A stretch of 64,000 nt of DNA from the NCBI GenBank assembly GCA_009930475.1, contig RZYC01000003.1, forward strand, positions 1 to 64,000, in the 5' to 3' direction. Within the stretch, counting starts at the first letter, position 1. Each line of letters begins with the position of its first letter. Shown here one piece after another: positions 1 through 8,708 of this stretch. Source of the stretch: Spartobacteria bacterium. Its GTDB lineage: Bacteria; Verrucomicrobiota; Kiritimatiellia; RZYC01. A program made the position numbers and the translations under genes. The notes under the pieces are model-generated. The model worked only from the letters and a program-made list of their open reading frames with translations. It did not search any database and had not been told where the DNA came from.

Positions 1-101
1 ATGCGGAGTATTTCGGGATAAACCGCAAAACGGGGGCCCGCAAAATGCGAGGGGGGTGGGGTGAAATGTATACGATCCGCGATTTGGGGCACTGGTGCTG
101 A
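1..101 (+). CDS. REP-associated tyrosine transposase (RAYT), 3' end only (copy 1)
   Basis: Reading from base 3 gives the last 32 codons of a Y1_Tnp/RAYT protein: a tract with KTGARKMRGGWGEMYTIRDL and a final GHWC, followed by TGA at 99-101. It matches the C-terminus of the complete copy at 43815-44828 almost residue for residue, so it is the same family rather than a chance frame. The 5' part lies outside the window, so the HUH catalytic motif cannot be checked and it is unknown whether the gene is intact. Related copies in the window are at 43815, 55344 and 63387. Confidence 0.85.
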   Translation, partial: AEYFGINRKTGARKMRGGWGEMYTIRDLGHWC

Positions 102-122
102 TGAGACAGGACGGATGGAGCT

Positions 123-140
123 CGCTGTTTTTGAACAGCG
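123..140 (-). terminator. Stem-loop just after the SpoU methyltransferase stop
   Basis: CGCTGTT at 123-129 and AACAGCG at 134-140 form a perfect 7-bp stem with a 4-base loop, starting 4 bases past the stop codon of the minus-strand methyltransferase gene. A clear U-tract is missing on either strand, so termination is inferred from position and structure only. Confidence 0.35.
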
Positions 141-143
141 GAT

Positions 144-941
144 TTACAAAAGGCGCTGGCGCTGGGCTTCGAAGAGTAAAATGGTGGCGGCGGCGGCCAC
201 ATTGAGGGAATCGGCCCGCCCGCGCATGGGTATCAGCACTTTGCGATCGGCGCCGTTCATCCATTCTTCGTGAAGTCCGTATTGTTCTGATCCAACGACA
301 ATGGCCACGCCCCCCTTCATATCGACATCATAGCAGAGATCGGTGGCGGACGGAGTAGCGGCAAGACTGGTTATCGAACGACGACGCAGCCATTCGATTG
401 TTTCAGTGGTCGAGGCCTCTGCCACCTGCACGGTGAACAGAGTCCCCACGCTGGCACGCACCACATTGGGATTATTGATATCAGTACACTTGTCACATAC
501 GATGACGGCATCGACGCCCGCAGCATCAGAAGAACGCAGCATGGTTCCCAGATTCCCCGGCTTTTCGATGGATTCGGCAACGAGAATCAGCGGATTTTCC
601 GGCAGCTGCAGGTCATCCAATGAGCGACGAATCTGGGGTGCCAGAGCCAACAACCCATCGGGACGATCACGATAGGCGATTTTTCGAAAGACATTCTCCG
701 CGCACTCAATGAGCTGTGCCCCATTTTTCTCACAGCGCTCCAGCAATTCCATTTCATTGCAACCGAGAAACAAAGAACGGCAAAAGAAGACCGTGCTGCT
801 GGGCCAGTTATTTTCCTGTGAGCGAAGAATTTCGCGATATCCTTCAATGAGCAGTACGCCCTGGGCATCGCGTGCCGCGCGTGTACGCAGTTTCACGACT
901 TCTTTAACCCGTGCATTCTGTAAGCTTTCGATGTATAACAT
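144..941 (-). CDS. SpoU/TrmH-family RNA 2'-O-methyltransferase
   Basis: This 265-residue protein is an AdoMet-dependent RNA ribose methyltransferase of the SPOUT class. An N-terminal substrate-binding segment (about 1-100, with EGYREI near 33) precedes the knotted catalytic domain. The three SpoU motifs are visible: N130 in NLGTMLR, GSEQYG at 217-222, and IPMRGRADSLNVAAA from 237. The length and the N-terminal part fit RlmB/TsnR-like rRNA enzymes better than the shorter TrmL group, but the target nucleotide cannot be told from sequence. It is encoded alone, between a RAYT end and a divergent exported protein gene. Confidence 0.9.
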   Translation of the reverse strand: MLYIESLQNARVKEVVKLRTRAARDAQGVLLIEGYREILRSQENNWPSSTVFFCRSLFLGCNEMELLERCEKNGAQLIECAENVFRKIAYRDRPDGLLALAPQIRRSLDDLQLPENPLILVAESIEKPGNLGTMLRSSDAAGVDAVIVCDKCTDINNPNVVRASVGTLFTVQVAEASTTETIEWLRRRSITSLAATPSATDLCYDVDMKGGVAIVVGSEQYGLHEEWMNGADRKVLIPMRGRADSLNVAAAATILLFEAQRQRLL

Positions 942-1027
942 ATTTTCCAGTCACTCCGACATCTGCGCAGATGGATCCAGCGTTTAACATTTACAAAGAA
1001 GGTTAATTTGCGGTATCTGTTTTGATC

Positions 1028-1687
1028 ATGCAATGGAAATACATATCAATTTTTCTTTTTTTCATCTCGCTGACCGTATCGGTTTTAGCGGCGGATTTCA
1101 GTAAATATCAGGTCATATTAAACCGTAAACCCTTTGGCACGGTGCCCCCTCCTCCGCCGGCAGCTCCACCACCACAGCCCAAAGCCGTTCCTCCATCGCA
1201 GTCCTTCGCCAAACAGATTCGTCTATGTGCGCTGGTAGAAGATGATGAGGGCAACATTCAGGTGGGAGTGATGAATCTGGCCACTCAGAGCAGTTTTTAT
1301 CTAACCGTCGGCAACAGCGAGGAGGGCATCGAACTGGTTTCAGCAGATTATGAAAACGAGGAGGCGATTCTGCGCAAGGGAACCGAAATGGCCGTAATCA
1401 AAATACAGTCGGGAGAGATCGAAGCCATTTCTCCGCAGGAAGCAGAAAGCCGGATTTCAAAAGGGCGAGCCAGCTATGCAGAGCGGCGGAAGCTGCGGGA
1501 AGAACGCCGCGCCGAACGCCAGGCTCAACCGCCGCCGGAACCGATGTTCAAAGGGGAGGAACTGCAGAAACATCTGCAGGAATATCAGCTGGAAGTTATA
1601 CGTCAGGGACTACCGCCCCTGCCTATTCCTCTGACCGAGGAAATGGATCGCACGCTGGTTGAGGAAGGCGTTCTTCCTCCGCAGTAG
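1028..1687 (+). CDS. Exported proline-rich protein, GspC homology-region-like
   Basis: The ATG at 1028 gives 219 residues; a TTG two codons upstream would lengthen it slightly. A hydrophobic signal or anchor segment (residues 4-22, ending VLAA) is followed by a VILNRKPFG tract, a proline run, and a small beta-rich region (about 58-120) whose layout resembles the homology region of GspC/PilP inner-membrane proteins. The C-terminal third is charged, with RRKLREERRAERQ near 155, and proline-rich. I infer a periplasmic scaffold role, perhaps in type II secretion together with the pseudopilins at 51-53 kb. The homology is weak and the function is not established. Confidence 0.6.
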   Translation: MQWKYISIFLFFISLTVSVLAADFSKYQVILNRKPFGTVPPPPPAAPPPQPKAVPPSQSFAKQIRLCALVEDDEGNIQVGVMNLATQSSFYLTVGNSEEGIELVSADYENEEAILRKGTEMAVIKIQSGEIEAISPQEAESRISKGRASYAERRKLREERRAERQAQPPPEPMFKGEELQKHLQEYQLEVIRQGLPPLPIPLTEEMDRTLVEEGVLPPQ

Positions 1688-1758
1688 ATGCAACGAGCGC
1701 AGGGAGGTGCACACGGAAGGTTAACGGTCATGACGGATATATCAAAAATGCCTTTTCC

Positions 1759-1877
1759 AAAAAGTTCCAATGATTGGAACTTTTTAAACTATTTTTTCCA
1801 ACCATTGGAACTCTTCAAAAATAAAGTTCCAATCATTGGAAGTTTCTGAGGGAAAAGTTCCAATCATTGGAACTTTT
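1759..1877. repeat. Cluster of four TTCCAATSATTGGAA palindromes
   Basis: Four palindromes lie between the exported-protein gene and gpsA: 1759-1785, 1796-1810 (variant centre ACCA), 1823-1845 and 1853-1877. The full form has A-runs on the left and T-runs on the right, so each copy would fold as an 11-bp or longer hairpin with almost no loop. The cluster ends about 37 bases before the gpsA start and could act as a terminator or an mRNA hairpin. The same element recurs at 28746-28828, 52342-52366 and 62338-62434, including inside genes. Confidence 0.95.
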
Positions 1878-1914
1878 ATTTTTTCAACCAATGCAACGTT
1901 TTCAGGATGATAAA

Positions 1915-2916
1915 ATGAGCAAAAAAATCACGGTTATCGGCGATGGCGGCTGGGGAACAGCGCTGGCTAGAGTTTTGGACAGCAATGGGCATGACGTCAC
2001 GGTCTGGGGTCCTTTTGAGGACTATTTGGCGGAAGTACGCACACAACGAGTGAACAGCCGTTATCTGGCAGACATTACGTTGCCGGAATCGCTTACATGG
2101 TCAGCAGACCGCGAGGCGGTCAGTGATGCGGATTTCATGGTTATTGCTACGCCATCAAAGTTTTATCGCCCAGTACTGGAATCGTTCAAACCCTATTTTA
2201 ACAAATCCACACGCTGCATCAGTGTGACCAAGGGCATCAATGATTCGGAACCTATCTGCATGACACAGCTGGCGGATTCCATTCTCGGAACACAGACGAC
2301 AGCATTGAGCGGGCCGAGCCATGCCGAAGAAGTGGCACGCGATGTCCCTACGGCGGTGGTGGTTGCCAATAAGGATCTTTCTGTGGCGGAAGAATGGCAG
2401 CAGCTGTTTAATTCCAATACGTTTCGCGTATACACCTCTGATGATGTACTGGGTATTCAGCTGGGCGGCGCACTAAAAAATATCATCGCCATTGCGGTGG
2501 GCGCCTGTGACGGGCTGGGTTTTGGCGACAATACCAAGGCGGCGCTCATCACCCGCGGACTGGCCGAAATATCCCGCTTAGGCATCACACTGGGAGCCCA
2601 GCCGGAGACCTTTGCCGGTCTGAGCGGCATGGGCGATTTAATCGTGACCTGCATGAGTGAACACAGCCGCAACCGCAGTGTGGGCTATCGTCTGGGCAGA
2701 GGGGAATCGGTGCAGCAGATTATGGACAGCATGGTTCAGGTGGCAGAAGGTGTATGGAACTGCAAACCGGCACAGGCACTGGCACAAAAACATGCCATTG
2801 AAGTTCCCGTGATCAATGAAGTCTGTGCGGTGCTCTTTGAGGGGAAGCAGCCATTAGAAGCCGTGACTGATTTACTAAACCGGACACCGCGCCCGGAACA
2901 TGACAAACATTTGTAG
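1915..2916 (+). CDS. gpsA: Glycerol-3-phosphate dehydrogenase [NAD(P)+]
   Basis: GpsA reduces dihydroxyacetone phosphate to sn-glycerol 3-phosphate, the backbone precursor of phospholipids, in the cytosol. I choose the ATG at 1915, preceded by AGGATG, because it places the Rossmann motif GDGGWGTA at residues 9-16; the frame runs open farther upstream only through the palindrome cluster. Also visible are SVTKG with K106, SGPS at 132-135, the catalytic GGALKN with K188, GLSGMGDLIVTC at 235-246 and SRNRSVG at 251-257. The 333-residue length is normal for the family. The stop overlaps the next gene by 17 bases, suggesting co-translation. Confidence 0.97.
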   Translation: MSKKITVIGDGGWGTALARVLDSNGHDVTVWGPFEDYLAEVRTQRVNSRYLADITLPESLTWSADREAVSDADFMVIATPSKFYRPVLESFKPYFNKSTRCISVTKGINDSEPICMTQLADSILGTQTTALSGPSHAEEVARDVPTAVVVANKDLSVAEEWQQLFNSNTFRVYTSDDVLGIQLGGALKNIIAIAVGACDGLGFGDNTKAALITRGLAEISRLGITLGAQPETFAGLSGMGDLIVTCMSEHSRNRSVGYRLGRGESVQQIMDSMVQVAEGVWNCKPAQALAQKHAIEVPVINEVCAVLFEGKQPLEAVTDLLNRTPRPEHDKHL

Positions 2917-3523
2917 AACAAAGCCTCGCAGTGCAGGAATCGTCCTGTCCGGCGGGGCCTCCACTCGCATGACCTATCCCAAGGGTATGCTGCATTATCA
3001 TGGCAGACGGCTGGCTCTTCATCAGATGGATTTGCTGCGGCAGGCGGGCTGCATGCCGGTTTACTGTGTTGGGGGTGCTGCGGCAAAGGAGCTGAGTGAC
3101 GTTATCGACACATCGGAACTGATCATAAATGACGCATGGGAGACGGGACGTTTCTCCTCGGTTCAGTGCGGCCTGACTCGAGTCACGGCAGCTGATACAG
3201 ATGGCTGCATTATTCTACCCGTGGACACTGCGGGCATCCAATGTGCCACGATTCAACGTCTGCTCGAAGCGGCCGCACAGGAACAGCATGATATCATCCG
3301 GCCCACCTTCGAGGGTCGACGCGGCCATCTATTATGGATAAGCAGAACCTGGTATTCACGTTTGATCCACACCCCGGCATCACAGCGGCTGGATCATATT
3401 GTACGAGACGCAGAGTGGCATCTGGCAGTACATGATGCCGCCGTAGTGAACAATATTAACACACCTGAAGAGTGGAAACGACTCGTCACTACTTCCCAAA
3501 AAGATCATTCACCGCACCAATAA
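2900..3523 (+). CDS. MobA-like nucleotidyltransferase
   Basis: This 207-residue protein starts inside the end of gpsA. It has the NTP_transf_3 signature LSGGASTRM at 16-24 with a following lysine (YPKG), and an aspartate in ILPVDTAG near 108 at the expected metal-binding position. The family includes MobA (molybdopterin guanylyltransferase), MocA and sugar-phosphate nucleotidyltransferases. The glycine-rich loop and its spacing resemble MocA/MobA enzymes, but no molybdenum cofactor genes are nearby, so the substrate is open. Its 3' end overlaps the convergent PAS/receiver gene by about 35 bases. Confidence 0.75.
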   Translation: MTNICRTKPRSAGIVLSGGASTRMTYPKGMLHYHGRRLALHQMDLLRQAGCMPVYCVGGAAAKELSDVIDTSELIINDAWETGRFSSVQCGLTRVTAADTDGCIILPVDTAGIQCATIQRLLEAAAQEQHDIIRPTFEGRRGHLLWISRTWYSRLIHTPASQRLDHIVRDAEWHLAVHDAAVVNNINTPEEWKRLVTTSQKDHSPHQ

Positions 3524-5480
3524 GGATGTCGCGCGTAAATGGTTTTTCGACAATACGACCGGGGATATTACCCAGCTGTCCCCTCAGCAGCATCGGCGAG
3601 CAGTACCCGCTGAAGAAGATAACCGGAATACGACGGCCAACCCGCACCACGACGCTCTCGTACACGTCACGCGGGGCACTGCCCTTGACCTTCATATCCA
3701 GCACAATCAGACAGATCCGTTCCCCATAAATTTCAGCCAGATCCCGGGCTTTGCCGTACTCTTCAGCCAGAAGCACCTCGTAACCTTCGGGCTCCAGCAT
3801 GCGCTGCACGACAAGCCGCACAGCCCGGTCATCATCAATCACCAGAACAACGCGGCTCTGTCCCTGATGATCAGGGAGAGTCTGCGACGCGCTGCCTACC
3901 ATTTCTTCCATATCGTGATTCCAAAGTCCACCAGACAGCGCAGCCACGGGGCTCACCATTCCCAGCACAAACGAATCCGCTCCGCCCTGCACATTGATCG
4001 TCCTCATGCGCACATCGACGACATCGCCTATAGGCTGCAAATCAAGAGACTTCACATAATCCATTGTGGACGAGGTTTCTGAGAAATCCTTAACCGACCC
4101 GATTCCCATTTCCACGGCATGGATCGTCAGCACTCGCTGAACCGTCGCAAAATCTTCTTTCAGTCCAAGCACCCGGCATAATTCTGCATTCCATGCCATC
4201 AGCATTCCATCACGCATACGGCGGACAAACACCCCGACCGGGACATGCTTGCACAGCACATCAAACATCTTATTGTGCATATCAGCCGACGCGCTGATTC
4301 GATCCACCACGTGAATAATCCCCTGCATACCGATCCACTTATTGCCCCGATATTGGTGCTGCCCATACACTACGTACGAACGCTTTGAATCCTGAACCAG
4401 CCAAGTTCCGTCCAGTGTTATACAAAAGACCCGGCGATGCCGGCGGCTGTCAACAAATTCACTTAACAGATCTCTCCACACACGGGCACTCATCCTTTCA
4501 CGCAGTTTGTCCAAATACGACAAATGCATCAAATCTTTGAAAAGGCGCGGTGATCCCTGCAACTTCAGCCTGGCAGCCCCCTGCCCCAGTTCCCAGACGC
4601 CAATATCTGCCGTTTGAAGCAATTCATTCAACGCGTTATTACAACGCTCATCCCCTTTTTGATCTACAAACAGGATCACCCTGGAAACGTCAGGAAATCC
4701 AAAGGTCTCTGCTCCATTTTCCAGTGCCATCGCGATCACATCACGCGATTCACCAGATTCTGCAGAACACACCTCATCGCGCCAATATTCTTCATGCGGC
4801 TGTCCCGCCGCAAGAGAAGACATCCATTCTGCAAAAGAATCCCCGAGCCAGGATATATCCTTCACATCCATCAGGCCATCCTGATCTAAGCCGCTCCACT
4901 TACGGAATGCAGCATTCACATCACATACGGCCCCGTCGTCGCCTACGACCAGAAGTGGCTGCCCGAAATCAACCCAGAGTGCGTTTCCGTCAAACGTATT
5001 CTGCTCAACATCAGGGACAGACAGCTTCCGGATATTGATGGAGCCACCATAGGACTTCATGGAAAACATACGGTATTCACACGGAACAGATACGTTATCC
5101 AGCGTTGCCGAAATCCGACCCCGGCATGCCCCCCCGTCGTGGAGCATATGTGACACCTGATCGAGCATTTCCTTATATATCGCATCGGACAAAAAATGAG
5201 CGATGGGTACACCAACATAGTTACTATCAATGACATGGTGCAGCAAATCAATCTCATCGTGAACAGCAATAATGCATCCATGCCGGTCAAATTCGATACA
5301 ACATCCGCCACAGTTATCCAGCAGCACATCGCGACTTCGTCGCAGAAACTCCAGCTGTCTCCGATTCCGGAGGGACAAATATACCTGACAGGCAAACCAT
5401 GTCAGCACACACAGTACAACGGAGAACAACACACAAGTAATCGTGCTGATGTTTAACATGGCGACAGTCACATTATTCAT
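3489..5480 (-). CDS. Membrane-anchored multi-PAS protein with C-terminal receiver domain
   Basis: One membrane helix near the N-terminus (around residues 10-35) precedes several PAS-like blocks over roughly residues 50-530 and a C-terminal receiver domain of about 120 residues. The receiver has the acidic pocket VIDDD, the phospho-acceptor aspartate in LIVLDMK and the conserved lysine in VEKPFT. No histidine-kinase dimerisation or ATPase domain is present, so it would accept phosphate rather than donate it. The ATG at 5480 overlaps the alr stop as ATGAATAA; an ATG nine codons upstream is possible. The output is unknown because no effector domain is visible. Confidence 0.8.
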   Translation of the reverse strand: MNNVTVAMLNISTITCVLFSVVLCVLTWFACQVYLSLRNRRQLEFLRRSRDVLLDNCGGCCIEFDRHGCIIAVHDEIDLLHHVIDSNYVGVPIAHFLSDAIYKEMLDQVSHMLHDGGACRGRISATLDNVSVPCEYRMFSMKSYGGSINIRKLSVPDVEQNTFDGNALWVDFGQPLLVVGDDGAVCDVNAAFRKWSGLDQDGLMDVKDISWLGDSFAEWMSSLAAGQPHEEYWRDEVCSAESGESRDVIAMALENGAETFGFPDVSRVILFVDQKGDERCNNALNELLQTADIGVWELGQGAARLKLQGSPRLFKDLMHLSYLDKLRERMSARVWRDLLSEFVDSRRHRRVFCITLDGTWLVQDSKRSYVVYGQHQYRGNKWIGMQGIIHVVDRISASADMHNKMFDVLCKHVPVGVFVRRMRDGMLMAWNAELCRVLGLKEDFATVQRVLTIHAVEMGIGSVKDFSETSSTMDYVKSLDLQPIGDVVDVRMRTINVQGGADSFVLGMVSPVAALSGGLWNHDMEEMVGSASQTLPDHQGQSRVVLVIDDDRAVRLVVQRMLEPEGYEVLLAEEYGKARDLAEIYGERICLIVLDMKVKGSAPRDVYESVVVRVGRRIPVIFFSGYCSPMLLRGQLGNIPGRIVEKPFTRDILIGAVNDLFGK

Positions 5481-6588
5481 TCCTATAAACGCGTTCAATA
5501 CGGGCATCGATACAAGTTAAAATCTCATAAGGGATCGTTCTGCAAATAGACGCCAGTTCATTGGCCCAGATCGACTCTTTATCCTGCGTCCCGATAAAAA
5601 CAGCTTCATCACCACGGCGGACACCGCTTTCCGGTCCGAGATCCACGGCCATCCAGTTCATGCTGACACGTCCTATCACCGGACAGCGCCGTCCATGAAT
5701 GAGTACATTTCCGTGATTGCTCAGTGCCCTCAAATATCCGTCGGCATACCCGCATGCCAGAACACCGATATCTGTCGGGCGGAAGGTTTTAAAAGTACCA
5801 TAGTATCCCACACGATAATTGGCGGGCACACTTTTCACCTGCATCACCTGCCCTTTCCATTGCAGCAGCGGCGACGTATTACAGCGCATATCCGCATCCT
5901 GCGCGCCGTATCCATACAGAACAATCCCCGGGCGAATTCCGTCAAAATCCCATTCCGGACGATATAAGATCGCACGACTGCTGGAGATATGTTTGAAAAG
6001 CCGATGACCACACAACTGCTCCGCCAGTGTTGTAATTTCCATAAACCGTGCGGCCTGCTCCTGCGCACATGCCGGTTTCAGCGGTTCAACTTTTGCAAAA
6101 TGACTGCACATGCCACAGATATCAAGTCCCTTCAAACGAAACACGTCCTCCAGCTGCTCCGCCGCATCCTGCCACTGAATCCCAAGCCGTCCCATTCCGG
6201 TATCGATTTTAACGTGTACAGGGAGGAGCCTGCCTGCCCGAACCGCTGCGGCTGAAAGTGCCTGTGCATGATCCAAATCGGCCACAATGGGAATAATATT
6301 TTTCCCCAGCAGCTCAGGAACCCGTGTAGGCTCAGTTACACCGAGCACTAAGATTTTCCCGCCTTTGAGCTGCTTACGCAAAGCCAACGCCGAGTCCTCA
6401 TAGGCTACAGCAAACCATGTAACGCCCAGTTCATAAGCCTTTTTCGCAACCTCGACCATACCATGTCCGTAGGCATCGGCTTTGACAACCATAATTAATT
6501 CAGGCCCTTTGGCAGGCAATGCACTTTGCAACGTCTGAATATTCTCAGCTAGAACACTCAGGTCAATTTCAACCCAGGATCTTCTCAT
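5473..6588 (-). CDS. alr: Alanine racemase
   Basis: Alr is a PLP enzyme that interconverts L- and D-alanine for peptidoglycan synthesis. The PLP-binding motif VVKADAYGHG places the Schiff-base lysine at K36. The second catalytic residue, a tyrosine, is expected in GYYGTF around 262-263, and RVSMNWMAVDLG near the C-terminus is the usual substrate-site block. The length, 371 residues, is typical. Its ATG overlaps the ldhA stop as ATGA, so the two genes are translationally coupled, and the PAS/receiver gene overlaps its own stop in turn. Confidence 0.97.
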   Translation of the reverse strand: MRRSWVEIDLSVLAENIQTLQSALPAKGPELIMVVKADAYGHGMVEVAKKAYELGVTWFAVAYEDSALALRKQLKGGKILVLGVTEPTRVPELLGKNIIPIVADLDHAQALSAAAVRAGRLLPVHVKIDTGMGRLGIQWQDAAEQLEDVFRLKGLDICGMCSHFAKVEPLKPACAQEQAARFMEITTLAEQLCGHRLFKHISSSRAILYRPEWDFDGIRPGIVLYGYGAQDADMRCNTSPLLQWKGQVMQVKSVPANYRVGYYGTFKTFRPTDIGVLACGYADGYLRALSNHGNVLIHGRRCPVIGRVSMNWMAVDLGPESGVRRGDEAVFIGTQDKESIWANELASICRTIPYEILTCIDARIERVYRNE

Positions 6589-7679
6589 ATTTTCTTCTGC
6601 ACAATGCTGTGCATTCCTTTCTTTTCTTTAAAATCACTGCTCGTCATTTTCCGGTTCATACACTTTGCGGGGTGATCCTTGCAGTGCGAACAAATTTCAT
6701 TGGGCGAATCGGTTCCATCAATGTAACTACGTATATTCTGCAAGGTCGTCAGCGCAATGGAATTCATGGCCTCCCGTGTAAAAAAAGCCTGGTGCGAGGT
6801 CACCAGAACATTGGGGAGGGACAGCAACCGTGCCAATACATCATCCTGAACAATCGTATTGGAAAAATCTTCAAAGAAGTATTGATCCTCTTCTTCGTAT
6901 ACATCCAGCCCGGCCGCAGCAATCTGTCCCTGCTTCAGTGCTTCTACCAAAGCTTGCGTGTGGATCAGTTTTCCGCGTCCGGTATTGATAAGGATCGCCG
7001 ATTCTTTCATCTTTTCAAGCGATTCGGCATTGATCATATGTACATTTTCCGGAGTCAGAGGACAATGTAGCGAAAGGATATCACTTCGTGCATACAGTTC
7101 ATCCAGTGAAACATGGGTGAATCCGACATCCTTCGCACGTTCCTCATCGGGATAAGGATCATAGGCCAGGGCATCCATCCCAAAGCCCTTCATGATCTGC
7201 AAAAACAGCGTGCCAATCTTACCCGTTCCTATCACGCCCACAGTTTTCCCGTGAAAATCAAACCCCATCAATCCGTTGATATTAAAATTGTTGTCGCGTG
7301 TTCGATAATACGCTTTGTGAGTTTTACGATTGAGCGACATGGCCAGTGCCACCGCGTGTTCCGCTACCGAATACGGGGAATAGGCAGGCACCCGGCAAAC
7401 CGTCACTTTCCCATAAGCGGCCAATAAATCTACATTATTGTAACCGGCACATCGCATGGCGATCATCCTCACGCCACGGTCATAAAGCACCCGAAGCACA
7501 TCGTTATCGAGGTTGTCGTTTACAAACGCGCAAACAATACGTGAATCATGCACCATGAGCGCGGTATCCACCGACAGACGTGGCTGATAAAAGCGAATAT
7601 CAAAACCAAAGGATTCGTTAACCTTTGAAAAAAATCTTTCATCATAGGGCTTTGTATCGAAAAAGCTGATTCGTTGCAT
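6585..7679 (-). CDS. ldhA: D-lactate dehydrogenase (2-hydroxyacid dehydrogenase family)
   Basis: This fermentative enzyme reduces pyruvate to D-lactate with NADH. The Rossmann motif GTGKIG lies at 151-156, the substrate arginine in NTGRG at R235, the glutamate partner at about E264, and the catalytic histidine in TSHQAF at H296. The match follows E. coli LdhA-type enzymes up to about residue 330. A further 35 residues form a basic tail containing CSHCKDHPAKC, which usual LdhA proteins (about 330 residues) lack. A Shine-Dalgarno GAGGTAA precedes the start. It is the first gene of the ldhA-alr-PAS/receiver run. Confidence 0.93.
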   Translation of the reverse strand: MQRISFFDTKPYDERFFSKVNESFGFDIRFYQPRLSVDTALMVHDSRIVCAFVNDNLDNDVLRVLYDRGVRMIAMRCAGYNNVDLLAAYGKVTVCRVPAYSPYSVAEHAVALAMSLNRKTHKAYYRTRDNNFNINGLMGFDFHGKTVGVIGTGKIGTLFLQIMKGFGMDALAYDPYPDEERAKDVGFTHVSLDELYARSDILSLHCPLTPENVHMINAESLEKMKESAILINTGRGKLIHTQALVEALKQGQIAAAGLDVYEEEDQYFFEDFSNTIVQDDVLARLLSLPNVLVTSHQAFFTREAMNSIALTTLQNIRSYIDGTDSPNEICSHCKDHPAKCMNRKMTSSDFKEKKGMHSIVQKKI

Positions 7680-7825
7680 CGTTTACCTCGCGAAGAAGCC
7701 GGTTGCTCTAGTGGGATAATTTTACGGTTACCTGTCATAAATAACAAATACTTTCTGCCAGATCCCGTCAAATACCCAATGAGCAGATCTTTTTAGCGCA
7801 AAAAAACAGAATCAGCCAAGTCTCT

Positions 7826-8695
7826 TTAGAAGACCTGATCCCCTGAGGCGGGCTGGGTCAATGTTCTCGTGACCGGCCGGTCGGATTTACTGAATCGATA
7901 GATGAGGTTACGACGCAAAACCGTCATCAGCGTATTGCGGCGACCCACCGTGTGCGGACTGCTGTTCTGTCGGCGAAGGGTTCTAATCAACCCTTCCGTG
8001 GTCATCGATTCAACATGGTTCAAGCAGGTGGCATACGTGCCGATATAAGCAAATTCCTGTGCATCCGGCAACGGATCAGAGCCGGCCAGGCAGCAATATC
8101 CGTTTTCATTTGCGAGACGCAGCGGGCGTGGATCAGCGAACCCTTCCGGACGCATGGACGTATCACCGACGACCATCTGGTAAGGTTTAAACTGATTAAG
8201 CAGGCGGGTCACTGTTTTACCCCGTTCAAACATCCACTTACCCAACGCCCAGTTAAGAATCGGGAGCGCATTTCCCTGAATCATGGTGCCGATAGCATCG
8301 GCGGCGGTCATCCCGTCATTTAGCCGGTCAGCATGTCCGATACAGGCGACTTCCAATCTTTCTGAGGTATTGATCTGCCGTCCGGCAAACACATAGACAT
8401 CGGGCAGCGACGGCATGCGCACACACTTGGTGAGCGCATCGATGGAAATCAATTGTGCCTCTTCCGGTAAAAACTGATCCAGCGTCTGAAATATCGGAAA
8501 ATGCTCACGATCCGTCAGAAGAATCCCCAGCATGGTTTCCTGTCCATTATTCGGTGCAGGATGAGCACTCAAATTATTAATAATCAGAGGCCACAGCTGG
8601 TCTTTGTTATAGGATTTATAAAGATGGACATGGGTATCGATAATTAAATTCAAGGTAGCTCCATTAAGTTGTATAGAGCAGAGGTCGTCAGCCAT
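7826..8695 (-). CDS. Putative metal-dependent hydrolase (amidohydrolase/PHP-like)
   Basis: The 289-residue protein contains DTHVHLY near residues 20-26, the first metal-ligand motif of amidohydrolase and PHP-type TIM-barrel hydrolases. Other candidate ligands are IGHADR near 120 and a late GSDPLPD around 206, both in plausible positions. No characterised family member is recognisable and the substrate is unknown. It starts 13 bases after the smc stop behind a GGAG, so it is probably the last gene of the smc transcript. A wrong or later start (for example M54 in TMLG) is unlikely because it would remove DTHVH. Confidence 0.55.
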   Translation of the reverse strand: MADDLCSIQLNGATLNLIIDTHVHLYKSYNKDQLWPLIINNLSAHPAPNNGQETMLGILLTDREHFPIFQTLDQFLPEEAQLISIDALTKCVRMPSLPDVYVFAGRQINTSERLEVACIGHADRLNDGMTAADAIGTMIQGNALPILNWALGKWMFERGKTVTRLLNQFKPYQMVVGDTSMRPEGFADPRPLRLANENGYCCLAGSDPLPDAQEFAYIGTYATCLNHVESMTTEGLIRTLRRQNSSPHTVGRRNTLMTVLRRNLIYRFSKSDRPVTRTLTQPASGDQVF

Positions 8696-8708
8696 ACTCC
8701 GCGCCTAT

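Noticed and set aside
1759-1877. The palindromes as simple rho-independent terminators
   Set aside because: Several copies are inside coding genes without disrupting them, so termination alone does not explain the family, although the A/T-flanked hairpins may terminate where they lie in gaps.
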